DNA of 64,000 nucleotides, from positions 124,001 through 188,000 of the forward strand of contig NZ_CP021642.1 of the NCBI RefSeq assembly GCF_003048375.1, in the 5' to 3' direction. Of this stretch, positions 28,396-38,546 are shown piece by piece. A program made the position numbers and the translations under genes. How positions within the stretch are numbered: position 1 is the first letter of the stretch; every line of letters starts with the position of its first letter. A model generated the notes under the pieces. It saw only the letters and a program-made list of their open reading frames with translations. It was not told the DNA's origin and did not search any database. This DNA is from Campylobacter concisus (lineage in GTDB: Bacteria; Campylobacterota; Campylobacteria; Campylobacterales; Campylobacteraceae).

Positions 28396-28997
28396 AATTT
28401 GTTGCAATTATACTTCTACTACTAACAAGCATATTTTTAATAGCTTGCTCTGCAAATCAAGCAAGCAATAAGATAAACAACTCTGAACTAGAGAATTTAG
28501 CTAGTAAATATGGTGGGGTTTATGTGTTTAATCAAAAATTTGTTGAAGAGATAGAGAAAAGAGAAGCTGAGAGGAAAGAGCTAAGTAAAAAAATGAAAGG
28601 TAGAGATTTGGGTGATGGTCTTTATGCTATTGATCCAAAACCCATTAACGAGAAACTCCCACGAATTCTTTCAAACGGCAAACAATACCATACAATTAAC
28701 ACTTACCAAAAAGCTGTAAATTTATCAAAAACATATATTGACAAGGTGATAAACCATATAGGACAAGAGAATTATCATAAATTTACACCAGATATTAATG
28801 TTTGGTCTTTTTATATAGATGATAACAATAATATAGTACCCATTGAAATGACAGTAACATATAACTACAAAGTCAAAAAGTATGGCTTATTTGGTGATGA
28901 AGGTAGAGGGTTTTCTTTATCAAAAGGCGAAATACATACTGCAAAGGGTGGAAATAAATTTATCCTTAATAACAATAAATTTGAAAAAGTAAAGTAA
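28392..28997 (+). CDS. Immunity-type lipoprotein, paralog 2
   Basis: This 201-residue lipoprotein has lipobox LIACS (Cys19), then YGGVYVFNQKFVEEIEKREAER, LPRILSNGKQYH, HIGQENYHKF, FYIDDNNN and KYGLFGDEGRGFSLS. Signal peptide and first 60 residues are almost identical to paralog 1; the centre diverges. AAAAGGATATAGG precedes the ATG. It likely faces the periplasm. The proposed role is protection against a T6SS lipase, because each paralog sits directly before an effector start. No database family is known to me. Confidence 0.75.
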   Translation: MKFVAIILLLLTSIFLIACSANQASNKINNSELENLASKYGGVYVFNQKFVEEIEKREAERKELSKKMKGRDLGDGLYAIDPKPINEKLPRILSNGKQYHTINTYQKAVNLSKTYIDKVINHIGQENYHKFTPDINVWSFYIDDNNNIVPIEMTVTYNYKVKKYGLFGDEGRGFSLSKGEIHTAKGGNKFILNNNKFEKVK

Positions 28998-29010
28998 AAA
29001 GAGCAAAAAC

Positions 29011-29124
29011 ATGAGCCAAATTTCAACAAAAGAACAAATACTTAAATTTAAAGACTACGCTGATATAGCCGATGCAAGCTATGCAATGCTTCACTGGGTA
29101 AGCGAGAATGAAAAAACGAGCTAG
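29011..29124 (+). pseudogene. Relic 2: 5' end of a lipase-type effector gene
   Basis: ATG at 29011 opens 37 codons (MSQISTKEQILKFKDYADI onward, through AMLHWVSENEK) equal to the effector N-terminus. It ends at TAG 29122-29124, followed by 130 bp of AT-rich, non-coding sequence before the next lipoprotein. Confidence 0.8.
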
Positions 29125-29257
29125 ACAATAATGTAGATAAAAACAGCCTCAATTAATAAAAAATTTAACAATCTACAAATAAAACATAATAAATTAATAA
29201 TATTATAATTTCAAAGACAATAAAATAAGCAAAATAAATTTTCTAAAAGGATATAGG

Positions 29258-29854
29258 ATGAAATTTGTTGCAATTATACTTCTACTACTAACAAGTATAT
29301 TTTTAATAGCTTGCTCTGCAAATCAAGCAAGCAATAATATAAACAACTCTGAAATAAAAGAGCTTGGTAAAAAATATGGAGGGGTTTATATATTTAATAA
29401 GAAATTCTATGAGGAAATAGAAAAAAGAGAAAAGGAAAGAAGTTTGTATATGAAGGATTTTTTTAAGAATAATAAAAGAAATTTTAAAAGAGATGATCTA
29501 GCTATTATGGATAAAAAACTCCCACAAATTCTTTCAAACGGCAAGCCATACTATACAGACAAGGGCGACTATTCTAGAAAATTTAAAAAACAGCCAAAGA
29601 TAGCTCAAGGCTATAGCAATAGAGTAAAAGAATTTATAGGACAAGAGAATTTTAATAAATATCCACCTAGTATAAATACCGAATATTTTTATATCAACGA
29701 TAACGATGAAGCTATACCTATAACAATGGGAGTTTCTTATAGCTATAAAGTAACCAACTATGGATTATATGGTGATGAGGGTAGAGGTTTTAGACTAAAA
29801 GATACTGAAACTAGATATGTCATAGATAATAATAAATTCTATTTAGAGAAATAA
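29258..29854 (+). CDS. Immunity-type lipoprotein, paralog 3
   Basis: The 198-residue product has the same lipobox and YGGVYIFNKKFYEEIEKRE block. Its centre is more divergent and Lys-rich, and it ends in NYGLYGDEGRGFRL. The upstream DNA from 29216 repeats that of paralog 1 from 27545 (gacaataaaataagcaaaat, then the same ribosome-binding site), so this unit carries its own leader or promoter. Probable periplasmic immunity lipoprotein; role inferred from position. Confidence 0.75.
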   Translation: MKFVAIILLLLTSIFLIACSANQASNNINNSEIKELGKKYGGVYIFNKKFYEEIEKREKERSLYMKDFFKNNKRNFKRDDLAIMDKKLPQILSNGKPYYTDKGDYSRKFKKQPKIAQGYSNRVKEFIGQENFNKYPPSINTEYFYINDNDEAIPITMGVSYSYKVTNYGLYGDEGRGFRLKDTETRYVIDNNKFYLEK

Positions 29855-29856
29855 AA

Positions 29857-29952
29857 ATGAGCCAAATTTCAACCAAAGAACAGATAATCAAATTTAAAGA
29901 CTATGCTGATATTGCTGACGCAAGCTATGGCAATGCTTCACTGGGTAAGTGA
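29857..29952 (+). pseudogene. Relic 3: frameshifted 5' end of a lipase-type effector gene
   Basis: The effector N-terminus starts at 29857 but an extra G (TATGGCAATGC instead of TATGCAATGC) shifts the frame after 24 codons, giving a stop at 29950-29952. DNA similarity to relic 1 continues to the next lipoprotein start, including the same junction before GGATATAGGATG. Confidence 0.8.
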
Positions 29953-30009
29953 GAATGAGAAAAATGGACTTGATGATCTAAATGATAAACCAAACAAAAA
30001 GGATATAGG

Positions 30010-30591
30010 ATGAAATTTATAGGCATTATACTTCTACTACTAACAAGCATATTTTTAATAGCTTGCTCTGCAAAAGAAAATCTGAGTACTCTTAATGACA
30101 AATATGGTGGAATTTATATATTTGATAAAAAATTCTACGAAGAGATAGAAAAAAGAGAAGCCGAAAGAAAAGAGCTAAGAAAGAATACAAAGGGAAAAGA
30201 TTTAGGTGGCGGTCTATATGCTGTCAATACAAAAATTGTTGATGAAAAAATCCCTCAGATCCTCTCTAATGGAAAGCGATATTATGTTAATAAGAGACAA
30301 TATGAAATAGATTTTAAAAAAGCACCAAAGGCCCCTGAAAGTTATAAAGAAAGAATTAAAAATGTAATAGGTAGAGAAAATCTAGACAAAATACCAGGTA
30401 TTGGACTGGGTATATTTTATACAGATAATAATGGAAATATAACGCCAATTACAATGTATATTCAATATTCTGAAAAAAATAAAAAATATGGATTATTTGG
30501 AGATGAGGGTAGAGGATTTTCATTATCAAGGGATCAATTTGAATATTATAAAGTTAAGAATAAATTTTATATGCAAGATTTAGAAAAATAG
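30010..30591 (+). CDS. Immunity-type lipoprotein, paralog 4, adjacent to the intact effector
   Basis: This 193-residue paralog follows the lipobox with a shorter linker, then YGGIYIFDKKFYEEIEKREAER, IPQILSNGKRYY, VIGRENLDK and KYGLFGDEGRGFSLS. It lies 13 bp before the full-length lipase-type effector. It is therefore the best candidate for the cognate immunity protein, the other three being orphans. Lipid anchoring would place it where a phospholipase delivered to the periplasm would act. Confidence 0.78.
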   Translation: MKFIGIILLLLTSIFLIACSAKENLSTLNDKYGGIYIFDKKFYEEIEKREAERKELRKNTKGKDLGGGLYAVNTKIVDEKIPQILSNGKRYYVNKRQYEIDFKKAPKAPESYKERIKNVIGRENLDKIPGIGLGIFYTDNNGNITPITMYIQYSEKNKKYGLFGDEGRGFSLSRDQFEYYKVKNKFYMQDLEK

Positions 30592-30604
30592 AAAAGAGTA
30601 AGCT

Positions 30605-33600
30605 GTGAGTCAAATTTCAACCAAAGAACAGATAATCAAATTTAAAGACTATGCTGATATTGCTGACGCAAGTTATGCAATGCTTCACTGGGTAAACGAG
30701 GATGAAGAAAATAGTTGGTTTGATCAATTTAAAGAAAAGCAACCTGCTAGATGGAAATTTAAAGATAATATTGGAAAGGGCGATGTTTTAAAAGAGGATA
30801 TTCAGGATAAGGACGGAAATCTTGTAAGAGAGGCTGGAAGTCCTACCGCTTACGCCCTAACCATAGAAGCACGCTTTAATCAAGATATGGTAATAACTAA
30901 ACCTATATCTAGCGAAGGTGAAAAACCTGAAGTAAAACCTATAAATAATGAAATTCAAAGTTTTGTTTACACAAATGAAAATAATGAGTTGGAAATTTTT
31001 GCCAACAGGGAAAACTACCACCAAATTTCCCTTCGCACAAAAGCCTTTGTCAATCGCTATGAGCTAGTCCATCATATCAAAAATACATCTATCACCGGTT
31101 TTAGCTCGACTGTCTTTTATGATAGTAAATTTAATAACTACATCATAGGCTTTAGAGGAACAGAGCTAGGGTTTAAGGACTTAGTATTTACCGATGGTAT
31201 GATAGCCCTTTTGGGAGCAGGACTAAACCAGATAGCCTCTATGGCTATACTAAAGAGCGATATGTATGACGCTATAAAAGAGCACAAGGCAAATTCAAAC
31301 GATACAAGCGAAATTTCTAACCTAGTCTTATCAGGTCACTCACTAGGCGGCCACCTGGCTCAGTCCTTTGCCTTTTTATACACTAAAGATGTAAAAGAGC
31401 TATATACTTTTAACGCCCCTGGCTTTGGTGGTGCATTTGCTAGTTTAGTCACTATATCTTTAAGATTTGTCAGTTTTATAGCTAAGGCAATAATGAAAGG
31501 CGTAAGGTGGATAGCAAGAGTGCTTGATCCAAATGGCTTTGTAGGAAAGATAGCTAGCTCTATCTTTAACAAGATAAAAAATATGTTTGGCTTCAAAGAC
31601 GACAAGAGCACAGTAGAAGACTGCGTAAATTTAACTAAAGATAACGAAAAGGCTTGCAAGGAGCTAGGAGATAAAAATGTAAATTCTAATATCAACAAGT
31701 CTAGCAAAGGAAGCCATGAAGTAGAGATACATCACTGCGATAGCGTCAGACATAAAATTTATGATAAAAATGATGAGGGACTATTTGATGCTAGTGATGA
31801 TAGTGATGGAGATAGCCTTAAAAGGGAGTGGAACCAACTCTATGAGCCAAGCACTTCGGTGATATCTGACCTTGGGTTTAGATATGGACTAGGGGCTGAA
31901 AGTTTAGATGGGCATTTGGCAGAATATGACTATAAAAATACAAAGAAGCTTCATCTTATAAATATATTAGTCGCCTCACACTTTATGAAGCAGATCGTGG
32001 AGAGCCTATACTTGATGGAGTATCTGCTAAGTAATGAAAAAAATGAGGCAAAGATAAAAGACAAAGATGTGCCAGCCGCTCTAGACTATCTAAATGACTA
32101 TATACAAAGCCTAAGCTTTAACGTCTATTTTTATAAAATTTCTCTAGGCTATCTACCAAAGCTAGGCAGCGAGGATAAAAAAAGGCTTAGCATACTTGAG
32201 AGCGTGATATATCCTGTGGCTTTATATGTAAATTCTCTTGGTTTTGAGGATGAAAAAGAGGCGCCAAATTTAGAAGACCCTGTAAGCTCGCTCTTGTACT
32301 ACAAAGAGAAAGATAAATTTGTAGATATGATAGATAGAGAGGAGATAAAGGCGCTAGATGCTAAAGATATAGCTAGCAAGGTAAAAAGCGGCGATCTAAA
32401 TCTTTTCTTTGCTATCTACTCGGTCAGATACTTTATGCTAAGCAAAAAAGCTGATCTGAAGGCGTTTAAAGACCGCATGAGCTATATATCTGACTTCTTT
32501 AAGATAGCAAGCTCACATGCAAATTCTAACTCAAACGAAAAAGAGCTAGAGCAGTATATAAACACAAGGCTAGAAATTTATAGAAGTGCGTATGAGCTAA
32601 AATTTGAGAGCTTTAAATATGCGGACGATAACAAACACTATGTGGTAATAGCTAAGACAAATACTGATAAGAAGATAACAAGAGGCATAGTGCTAACGCA
32701 TAACTTTAAGCTAATAGACAATGTGGCAAAAGACGCTAAAAATGACGTGGCAAAAGAGTACCTAAATGTGATAAGGCTAGAGCCAAATGAGCTAATGCAT
32801 ATCAGTGAGGGCAAGGTGGATATACTTTTAAGAGATAAGAGTATATTTGATATCAATCAAGTTAGCTCTGATCTGGATATAGACTTTACAAAGTTAAAAA
32901 CACAGGTTTATATCATAGATAAGCCACTAAACACCGCCACAGAGCAATCAGACTATCCACTATACTTTAAAAAAGAAGAGGACGGGGAGGAGTCAAATTC
33001 TAACCTACTAAGCTTCACTCATCAGCCAAGAGATGAAGATAAAGACAAGGGAAGACTAACTATCGATTATAAAAATCAACGAGCTTGTGTGCTAAACTAC
33101 TCTTTACTAAACAAGAGCCTAAATATAGATCTAAAACCAACAAACAAAGAGACCAAAGAGTCGCTTGAGCGGGCAAATGAGAGACTAAATTTAGAAAAGA
33201 AAAGTAGCGCGGTAAGTGCTGGCGGTACTGCCTTTGCTAATCCAATAATAGAAGATGACGTGGTAGTTTGCCCACATGGTGGCCATGTGATCTTAAAAAG
33301 TAGAGCAGGCAAAAGCATAAGGTCAGATGATCAAGGCGTGATACTTGATGTTGATTTTATAAACTCACCGATAGTTGGTTGCTCAGCTAAAAACCCTTGC
33401 ACAAAGGTGGCATACGTGCCAAGAGCGGCTCTTAGTCTAAAAAGTATGAATAACCACTATGCTGTCATGCAAGACCTAGTGCCAGCGTGCCTAAGCAACA
33501 CAAGCTCGCCGCTAAGGTGCATAAAAAAAGAAAATAGGATAAAGCTAGCTCATAGCATAGGTAGCCCAACATCTGAAAACGATAATGCAGCGGTGCTAAA

Positions 33601-34084
33601 TCCAAATTTAAATAGCGCTCACATAAGACTTCATGTAAAATCAGCCCTTAATCAAGCAGATAACCTTGCTGTTTGTATATATAAGCTAAATGATGTGGAG
33701 CATAAAAACCAAGAGGGATTTAAAGAGATGGAGCTAAATTTAGATGAGGGCAGCGATGTGAAAGATAAGAAGCTAAAAGAACATCTAAGCTCTCGCTTTA
33801 GAGAGGATAAATTTAGTATCTCGTCATTTAACTTCAAATACTCGCTCATGGATAAGAATTTTATCTTTATAACACCTAAATATATAGAATCTATTTATAA
33901 AAATACAACACTTCCAAAAAGTGGTATAGGATTTTTTCAGTTTGTGGATGATATAAGCGATGAGAGTAATCTTATCTATGTCACGCCAAGTAAGGCTAAG
34001 ACGGTGGATATAAAATTTGCTTGCGGACTTGATAGCAAATATAATGATGATATAAATACAACAAAAACAGTAGTGGTGGCTTAA
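30605..34084 (+). CDS. Putative T6SS lipase effector with PAAR-like cysteine motif
   Basis: This 1159-residue protein starts at GTG. N-terminal residues 1-30 match the three upstream relics. A class 3 lipase-like alpha/beta hydrolase core has the nucleophile elbow SGHSLGGHLAQSF with Ser246; YDSKFNNYIIGFRGTELGFKD precedes it. A long helical middle follows. Near residues 885-945 is a CPHGGHV...GCSAKNPC pattern (Cys889, Cys926, Cys932) like PAAR-like tip domains. Its place just ahead of T6SS core genes, behind lipoprotein paralogs, supports an antibacterial phospholipase. Catalytic Asp/His were not assigned. One base separates it from the next gene. Confidence 0.72.
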   Translation: MSQISTKEQIIKFKDYADIADASYAMLHWVNEDEENSWFDQFKEKQPARWKFKDNIGKGDVLKEDIQDKDGNLVREAGSPTAYALTIEARFNQDMVITKPISSEGEKPEVKPINNEIQSFVYTNENNELEIFANRENYHQISLRTKAFVNRYELVHHIKNTSITGFSSTVFYDSKFNNYIIGFRGTELGFKDLVFTDGMIALLGAGLNQIASMAILKSDMYDAIKEHKANSNDTSEISNLVLSGHSLGGHLAQSFAFLYTKDVKELYTFNAPGFGGAFASLVTISLRFVSFIAKAIMKGVRWIARVLDPNGFVGKIASSIFNKIKNMFGFKDDKSTVEDCVNLTKDNEKACKELGDKNVNSNINKSSKGSHEVEIHHCDSVRHKIYDKNDEGLFDASDDSDGDSLKREWNQLYEPSTSVISDLGFRYGLGAESLDGHLAEYDYKNTKKLHLINILVASHFMKQIVESLYLMEYLLSNEKNEAKIKDKDVPAALDYLNDYIQSLSFNVYFYKISLGYLPKLGSEDKKRLSILESVIYPVALYVNSLGFEDEKEAPNLEDPVSSLLYYKEKDKFVDMIDREEIKALDAKDIASKVKSGDLNLFFAIYSVRYFMLSKKADLKAFKDRMSYISDFFKIASSHANSNSNEKELEQYINTRLEIYRSAYELKFESFKYADDNKHYVVIAKTNTDKKITRGIVLTHNFKLIDNVAKDAKNDVAKEYLNVIRLEPNELMHISEGKVDILLRDKSIFDINQVSSDLDIDFTKLKTQVYIIDKPLNTATEQSDYPLYFKKEEDGEESNSNLLSFTHQPRDEDKDKGRLTIDYKNQRACVLNYSLLNKSLNIDLKPTNKETKESLERANERLNLEKKSSAVSAGGTAFANPIIEDDVVVCPHGGHVILKSRAGKSIRSDDQGVILDVDFINSPIVGCSAKNPCTKVAYVPRAALSLKSMNNHYAVMQDLVPACLSNTSSPLRCIKKENRIKLAHSIGSPTSENDNAAVLNPNLNSAHIRLHVKSALNQADNLAVCIYKLNDVEHKNQEGFKEMELNLDEGSDVKDKKLKEHLSSRFREDKFSISSFNFKYSLMDKNFIFITPKYIESIYKNTTLPKSGIGFFQFVDDISDESNLIYVTPSKAKTVDIKFACGLDSKYNDDINTTKTVVVA

Positions 34085-34085
34085 T

Positions 34086-37000
34086 ATGCAAAACAACGAA
34101 ATAAAAATAACTTACTCTTGCGAAGAGACGTTAAAAAAGATAAAAGAGTATATGGCTGATGCAAAGAGCGTAACGCTTTATACGTCTAGTTTGAATTATT
34201 TTACGTCAAGAAATACCATGATGGTAAATATAATACTTAACTTGATAGCCGATTTTTCAAGGCAGGACGGCAAAGAAGCATCAATAGTAACTGATTTTTA
34301 TATAGACAAAGAGAGCTTTACTGATAGTGATCTTGGCAGAGCAAGAGAATTTGAATATAGGGGTATACCTGTAAAAGTAGTTCATAAAAAGAGTGCGATC
34401 GATAAATTTTTTATAAATTTAAAAGAGAAGATAGAGCCTATAAGAAATAAAAAAAATGATGAATATGTGATAGAAGCTGCTCAAGACGAGAAAGAAAGAA
34501 ACCTATTAAGAAAGCTTGGCGAAAACGAAGAGCCAACAAAAATAACAGGCAAAGCGCCTTTAAGTTTTTATGATATGTTTGATCTTGCGGTTACGTATTA
34601 TGATGACTGTAAGGATATTATAAGAGATTGTTTAAATACGTTGAAGCAAGACCTGCTAAGTGACGCTAGATCCTTGATCTCTAGCGAGGGACTAGATGGG
34701 GCTAAATTTGAAAGAAGCATAGAAGAGTGTTTCGATGAGCTAGACAAAAATTTAAGCAAGCTAAATAATGACAGTGGTCAATTTCTTATAAAACAAGTAG
34801 TGCTTTTTATACTTAGCCTAGCTGATTTGAGTGGCGAAAAAGGGATAGGCAAGATGTTAGCTTCGGCTGGCTCAGGGCTTTATGAATTTATAAAATTAAA
34901 CCTTAAGTTATACGAATACGAAACTACTAGAGCTCTTTATGGAGTATCCTTGCCTATACTTAACTTTTTTGCATCTAGATTTGCTTCTATTATAAATACT
35001 ATAAATGTAAACTCTAGCTGTAATGTACTAGTATTTAAAAAGGACAAAGATGATAGGGCTGGATATTTTATAGATATTACTCATCTAGATTTTGGTTATC
35101 GTTTTTTTACAAACCCAAATAATCTAAACGAAATGAACTATAATACAGATGAGGGTTGCAGTATCTATGGATATTTAGATGATGCAAGAGTGTTTGACTA
35201 CACTAAAGAACAGATCAATTATAATGTCGTAAATAAAAATTTAGGCTTTGGCTCTGGCGATGATACTCTTTTTGATAAGCTTAAAAAAGAGATAAAAGGA
35301 CTAAATGCAAATCTAAATTTCATCTGTGCTACAAATTTCAACTCTGTAAAACTAGCCAATCTAATATCAGATAAGTCTAACAAAAACGGCAAATCTACAA
35401 ATGATGAGATGAATAGCAAGGACTTTTCTAATTTAAATAAAAACTATATCGTTCTTTCAAATTCTCCTTTTAGATCAAGTGCGGGACTAAGAGAAGAGGT
35501 TATAAACAAAAGCCTAGATCAAGAGATAAAAGACGAGCTAAATAGATCAAACAAATCCAACCTAGTAAAACAAAAATTCACCGACATAAAAACCCTAGAG
35601 CCCGTTAAAGACTATAGCAAATATAGTATAGATATAAATAAAGGCAACAACAAATCAACTCTAGTTTTAAATTTATCCCCATTTGCTAGGGTGAGCAAAA
35701 GCTACATAGACAATATCAAAGAAAAAGTAGAGGAGTATAAAGAACTTGATGATAGTAAAAACACTGAGTATCTCAGCAATCATGTTAAATATGAAGAAAT
35801 TCTCGAAGTAAATGTCGCCCATATAAATGCTTATGCGAAACAGCCAAATGATATGGAAAAGATCAAAAAGAACGAAGAGACCTATATGAAAAAGGCAATT
35901 GCTACTTTTAGGGTTGTTTTTAATAAGGTAAATCATGGTTCTGAGCAAAGAAAATTTATAAAAAAATATAATGATGAATTAGAGCTTAATCAGCTAAAAC
36001 ACCAGATATCAAATGCTAAAATAAGCGATGAAAACATCTCGTCTTTACAAGAAGAAATCAGAGAAAAAACAGCTCTTGATCACCCTTATAACTACTCTTT
36101 AATAGAAGTACTCTCTCTTGCTGTGGCTTATTTCATAATAACAAAGAGCTTCTCTGGAAATTTGGTCAAGCAAAGTAGCAAATATGATGGAGAGTATATA
36201 GAGATATCAGAAGAAAATATAAGAGCTTTACATTTGGGATCTTCAGTAAAGCTAGGTGATAAATCATTGAAGCTATTTTTCTATAAAGAGACAGCAAAGA
36301 ATAGTGGCTTAAAAAGCGGCGAGTATCTATGCATAGAAGATATCGTAAAATATATGGATAAAGCAAAAGTTGACAAAATAACTAGTATAGAAGAGCTTTT
36401 GACGGAAAATGATGGTATCGAAGAAGAAGTAGAGACAAAAAAAGAGAGCACTTCAAACGATAAAAATGCTAAGAAAAATGAGAAGATAGATCCAGAACAG
36501 ATAAAATTTATAGAAGAGCTACTTGATAAACAAGAAAAAGAGATAAAGGCTAACTGGGCTAAAGATAATGCTATCTTGAAAGAGGCGTTAAAAGAGCAAA
36601 ATCGTACCTATGACGATAGTAGAAATTTGGACAAAGAAGTAACATCTCTTATAGTAAAAACTGCAATAGAAGGTGTCTTTCCTTTGGCAGAATTTGTTAG
36701 CGAGGATGGTGTAACTAAGGTATTTGAAAGCCTTAGTTCTTTCATCTTTAGCCCAAATAAAAAAGAATTTAAAAAAGAGTTTCTTGATGAGATTGGTATA
36801 CTTAATATAGTAAGACAGATGTTTACTGTAAAAGGTACTAAAGACGTAGATAAATTTCTTAAAGAGGCAACAAATTTAAAAGACCGAGTTAAAGCATTGA
36901 GAAAATCAAAGAAAAACCTAATAAATATGGCCGTAAACTCAACAAAAATTCGTCTCTTAATAGGCTACTACAATTTAAATTTAATCTGGGATCGTATGAC

Positions 37001-37949
37001 TAGCAGTGGAACTATGAAGCGTGCTTTTAGCTTTAGTCGAAAAAATATCGAATCATTACAAAACATATTAAAAGATTATGGCAAGTCACTAGGAAAAGAT
37101 ATGGGAATAGCTTTATTTACTGGTATAGTAGAACTTTGGAAAACATCTTATGATCAACTAGAAGAGAACTACAACGAGATAATGCACACAAGATATAAGT
37201 ATAATTTCAATGAAGCCTTTGCGCTAAATAACATATCTTATAAACCTATGTCACTATATGAAGCCTATGATAAAAATAGTACAAATAGCTATTGCTACTA
37301 TCCAGTAATGATCTATCAAAACTATATAAGCCTAAATTTAAATAGACTATTTCTAGGAGCTAATATAAGTAGTGGAGGACTAGACTATAACTCTTTTATG
37401 TACTACGACATAGACCACAAGAAAAACAAACTATCTTTTAACCTAGCTTCTAAACTAGCACTAAATAACCTTAGTACCTATCTATGCTTAGATGAGCTAA
37501 GAGGAGCTGGTAATGAGATAGATGCAAGATATTTTAAATATGCTAGAAGTAAATATGCTATCTCCGATGTGGATATAAACTTACTAGACACAGATGTTGA
37601 GGAGGAGAAAGAGGTGTACGAAATTTATAAGCAAAGCTCATTAGCAAACGTAGCATCAGGCAAACCAAAATATCCGATAGACTCATATCAAAAAGCAGCA
37701 GTAATAATAGATAAACTTAAAAGAGGTATATTTAACACAGAAGATAACGATAACTCTCACTCTAACCTCTCAAGAGATCTAGTGGAGGCTCTTGATACTA
37801 TTGGTAACAATAACATAAAAGGGATATATGTGGGGTGTAAGGAAAATGACTCTAAAGATGGAAATTTCAATGGAAAGACAATCCCCCCTCGCTTAGTTGG
37901 TCGTCTAGCCACCACCATAGTAATGGAAGATGGTCTATATATAGGATAA
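34086..37949 (+). CDS. Very large protein of unknown function, possible second T6SS effector
   Basis: The product is 1287 residues, Lys/Asn/Asp-rich, with no signal peptide. The N-terminus (VTLYTSSLNYFTSRN, then IVTDFYID and FEYRGIPVKVVHKKS) has an alpha/beta pattern. Hydrophobic stretches occur near 235-250 and 675-690, and an acidic/Lys-rich coiled segment at about 780-850. Residues 954-1287 are repeated exactly downstream as a separate frame next to a second partner gene, the behaviour expected of a swappable toxin C-terminus. It begins one base after the lipase gene. No family recognised; the effector role is inference. Confidence 0.6.
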   Translation: MQNNEIKITYSCEETLKKIKEYMADAKSVTLYTSSLNYFTSRNTMMVNIILNLIADFSRQDGKEASIVTDFYIDKESFTDSDLGRAREFEYRGIPVKVVHKKSAIDKFFINLKEKIEPIRNKKNDEYVIEAAQDEKERNLLRKLGENEEPTKITGKAPLSFYDMFDLAVTYYDDCKDIIRDCLNTLKQDLLSDARSLISSEGLDGAKFERSIEECFDELDKNLSKLNNDSGQFLIKQVVLFILSLADLSGEKGIGKMLASAGSGLYEFIKLNLKLYEYETTRALYGVSLPILNFFASRFASIINTINVNSSCNVLVFKKDKDDRAGYFIDITHLDFGYRFFTNPNNLNEMNYNTDEGCSIYGYLDDARVFDYTKEQINYNVVNKNLGFGSGDDTLFDKLKKEIKGLNANLNFICATNFNSVKLANLISDKSNKNGKSTNDEMNSKDFSNLNKNYIVLSNSPFRSSAGLREEVINKSLDQEIKDELNRSNKSNLVKQKFTDIKTLEPVKDYSKYSIDINKGNNKSTLVLNLSPFARVSKSYIDNIKEKVEEYKELDDSKNTEYLSNHVKYEEILEVNVAHINAYAKQPNDMEKIKKNEETYMKKAIATFRVVFNKVNHGSEQRKFIKKYNDELELNQLKHQISNAKISDENISSLQEEIREKTALDHPYNYSLIEVLSLAVAYFIITKSFSGNLVKQSSKYDGEYIEISEENIRALHLGSSVKLGDKSLKLFFYKETAKNSGLKSGEYLCIEDIVKYMDKAKVDKITSIEELLTENDGIEEEVETKKESTSNDKNAKKNEKIDPEQIKFIEELLDKQEKEIKANWAKDNAILKEALKEQNRTYDDSRNLDKEVTSLIVKTAIEGVFPLAEFVSEDGVTKVFESLSSFIFSPNKKEFKKEFLDEIGILNIVRQMFTVKGTKDVDKFLKEATNLKDRVKALRKSKKNLINMAVNSTKIRLLIGYYNLNLIWDRMTSSGTMKRAFSFSRKNIESLQNILKDYGKSLGKDMGIALFTGIVELWKTSYDQLEENYNEIMHTRYKYNFNEAFALNNISYKPMSLYEAYDKNSTNSYCYYPVMIYQNYISLNLNRLFLGANISSGGLDYNSFMYYDIDHKKNKLSFNLASKLALNNLSTYLCLDELRGAGNEIDARYFKYARSKYAISDVDINLLDTDVEEEKEVYEIYKQSSLANVASGKPKYPIDSYQKAAVIIDKLKRGIFNTEDNDNSHSNLSRDLVEALDTIGNNNIKGIYVGCKENDSKDGNFNGKTIPPRLVGRLATTIVMEDGLYIG

Positions 37950-38546
37950 GATATGAAGAAGATTGCATTTATCATCATAGCTCTTTTAGCAGTAGGATTA
38001 CTATTAATAATAAACAAAGGAAATTTACAAGATAAAGGAAATTTAATGGATAACACTAATACATATACGGTTATAGCTCCAAATGGGGATAAGATAGAAT
38101 TTGACAAAAAAACAAATTTAATAGCTTCTAAAAATGCAAAAAATAATACGGCACGCTTGGGAGAAAAATCTCGGATGGTTCTTGAAGCCCGCTCCATCCT
38201 AGACTCATCTCCATATAAAAACTATAAACCACTATACTATAACCCTAAACCAAATTCTCTAGGTCAAACAGACTATCTATCTTTTAAACCATGGCTAGAC
38301 ATTAGCTATAAACCAAGCTCTACTAAAATATCACCTTGGACTAAATCAGAAAAAGCCTACTATGAAAGTTTAAAAGATAAGAGAGATAGATATATCTATC
38401 TAGTAAAAAGAAGTAACCTAAAATGTACTATGATAGATATCCCAGATGATGCCATAGGAAGAGTAGATAGTAATGGCAAACTAACTAAACCAGAGTATGC
38501 TGAAATTTATGATGAAGTAAATGCTCATAAAGGCACATTAAAATCA
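36945..38546 (+). repeat. Direct repeat, copy 1 (1602 bp)
   Basis: From aaaattcgtctc at 36945 to aaatca at 38546 the sequence recurs at 39354-40955 (offset 2409) with no difference seen in the stretches compared; translations of both strands are identical. It spans the last 334 codons of the 1287-residue gene and the first 198 codons of the partner gene. Confidence 0.9.

Noticed and set aside
34326-34480. HKD-like phospholipase D motif in the 1287-residue protein
   Set aside because: VHKKSAID has only three residues between K and D instead of four, and no second copy was found. A PLD activity cannot be supported.
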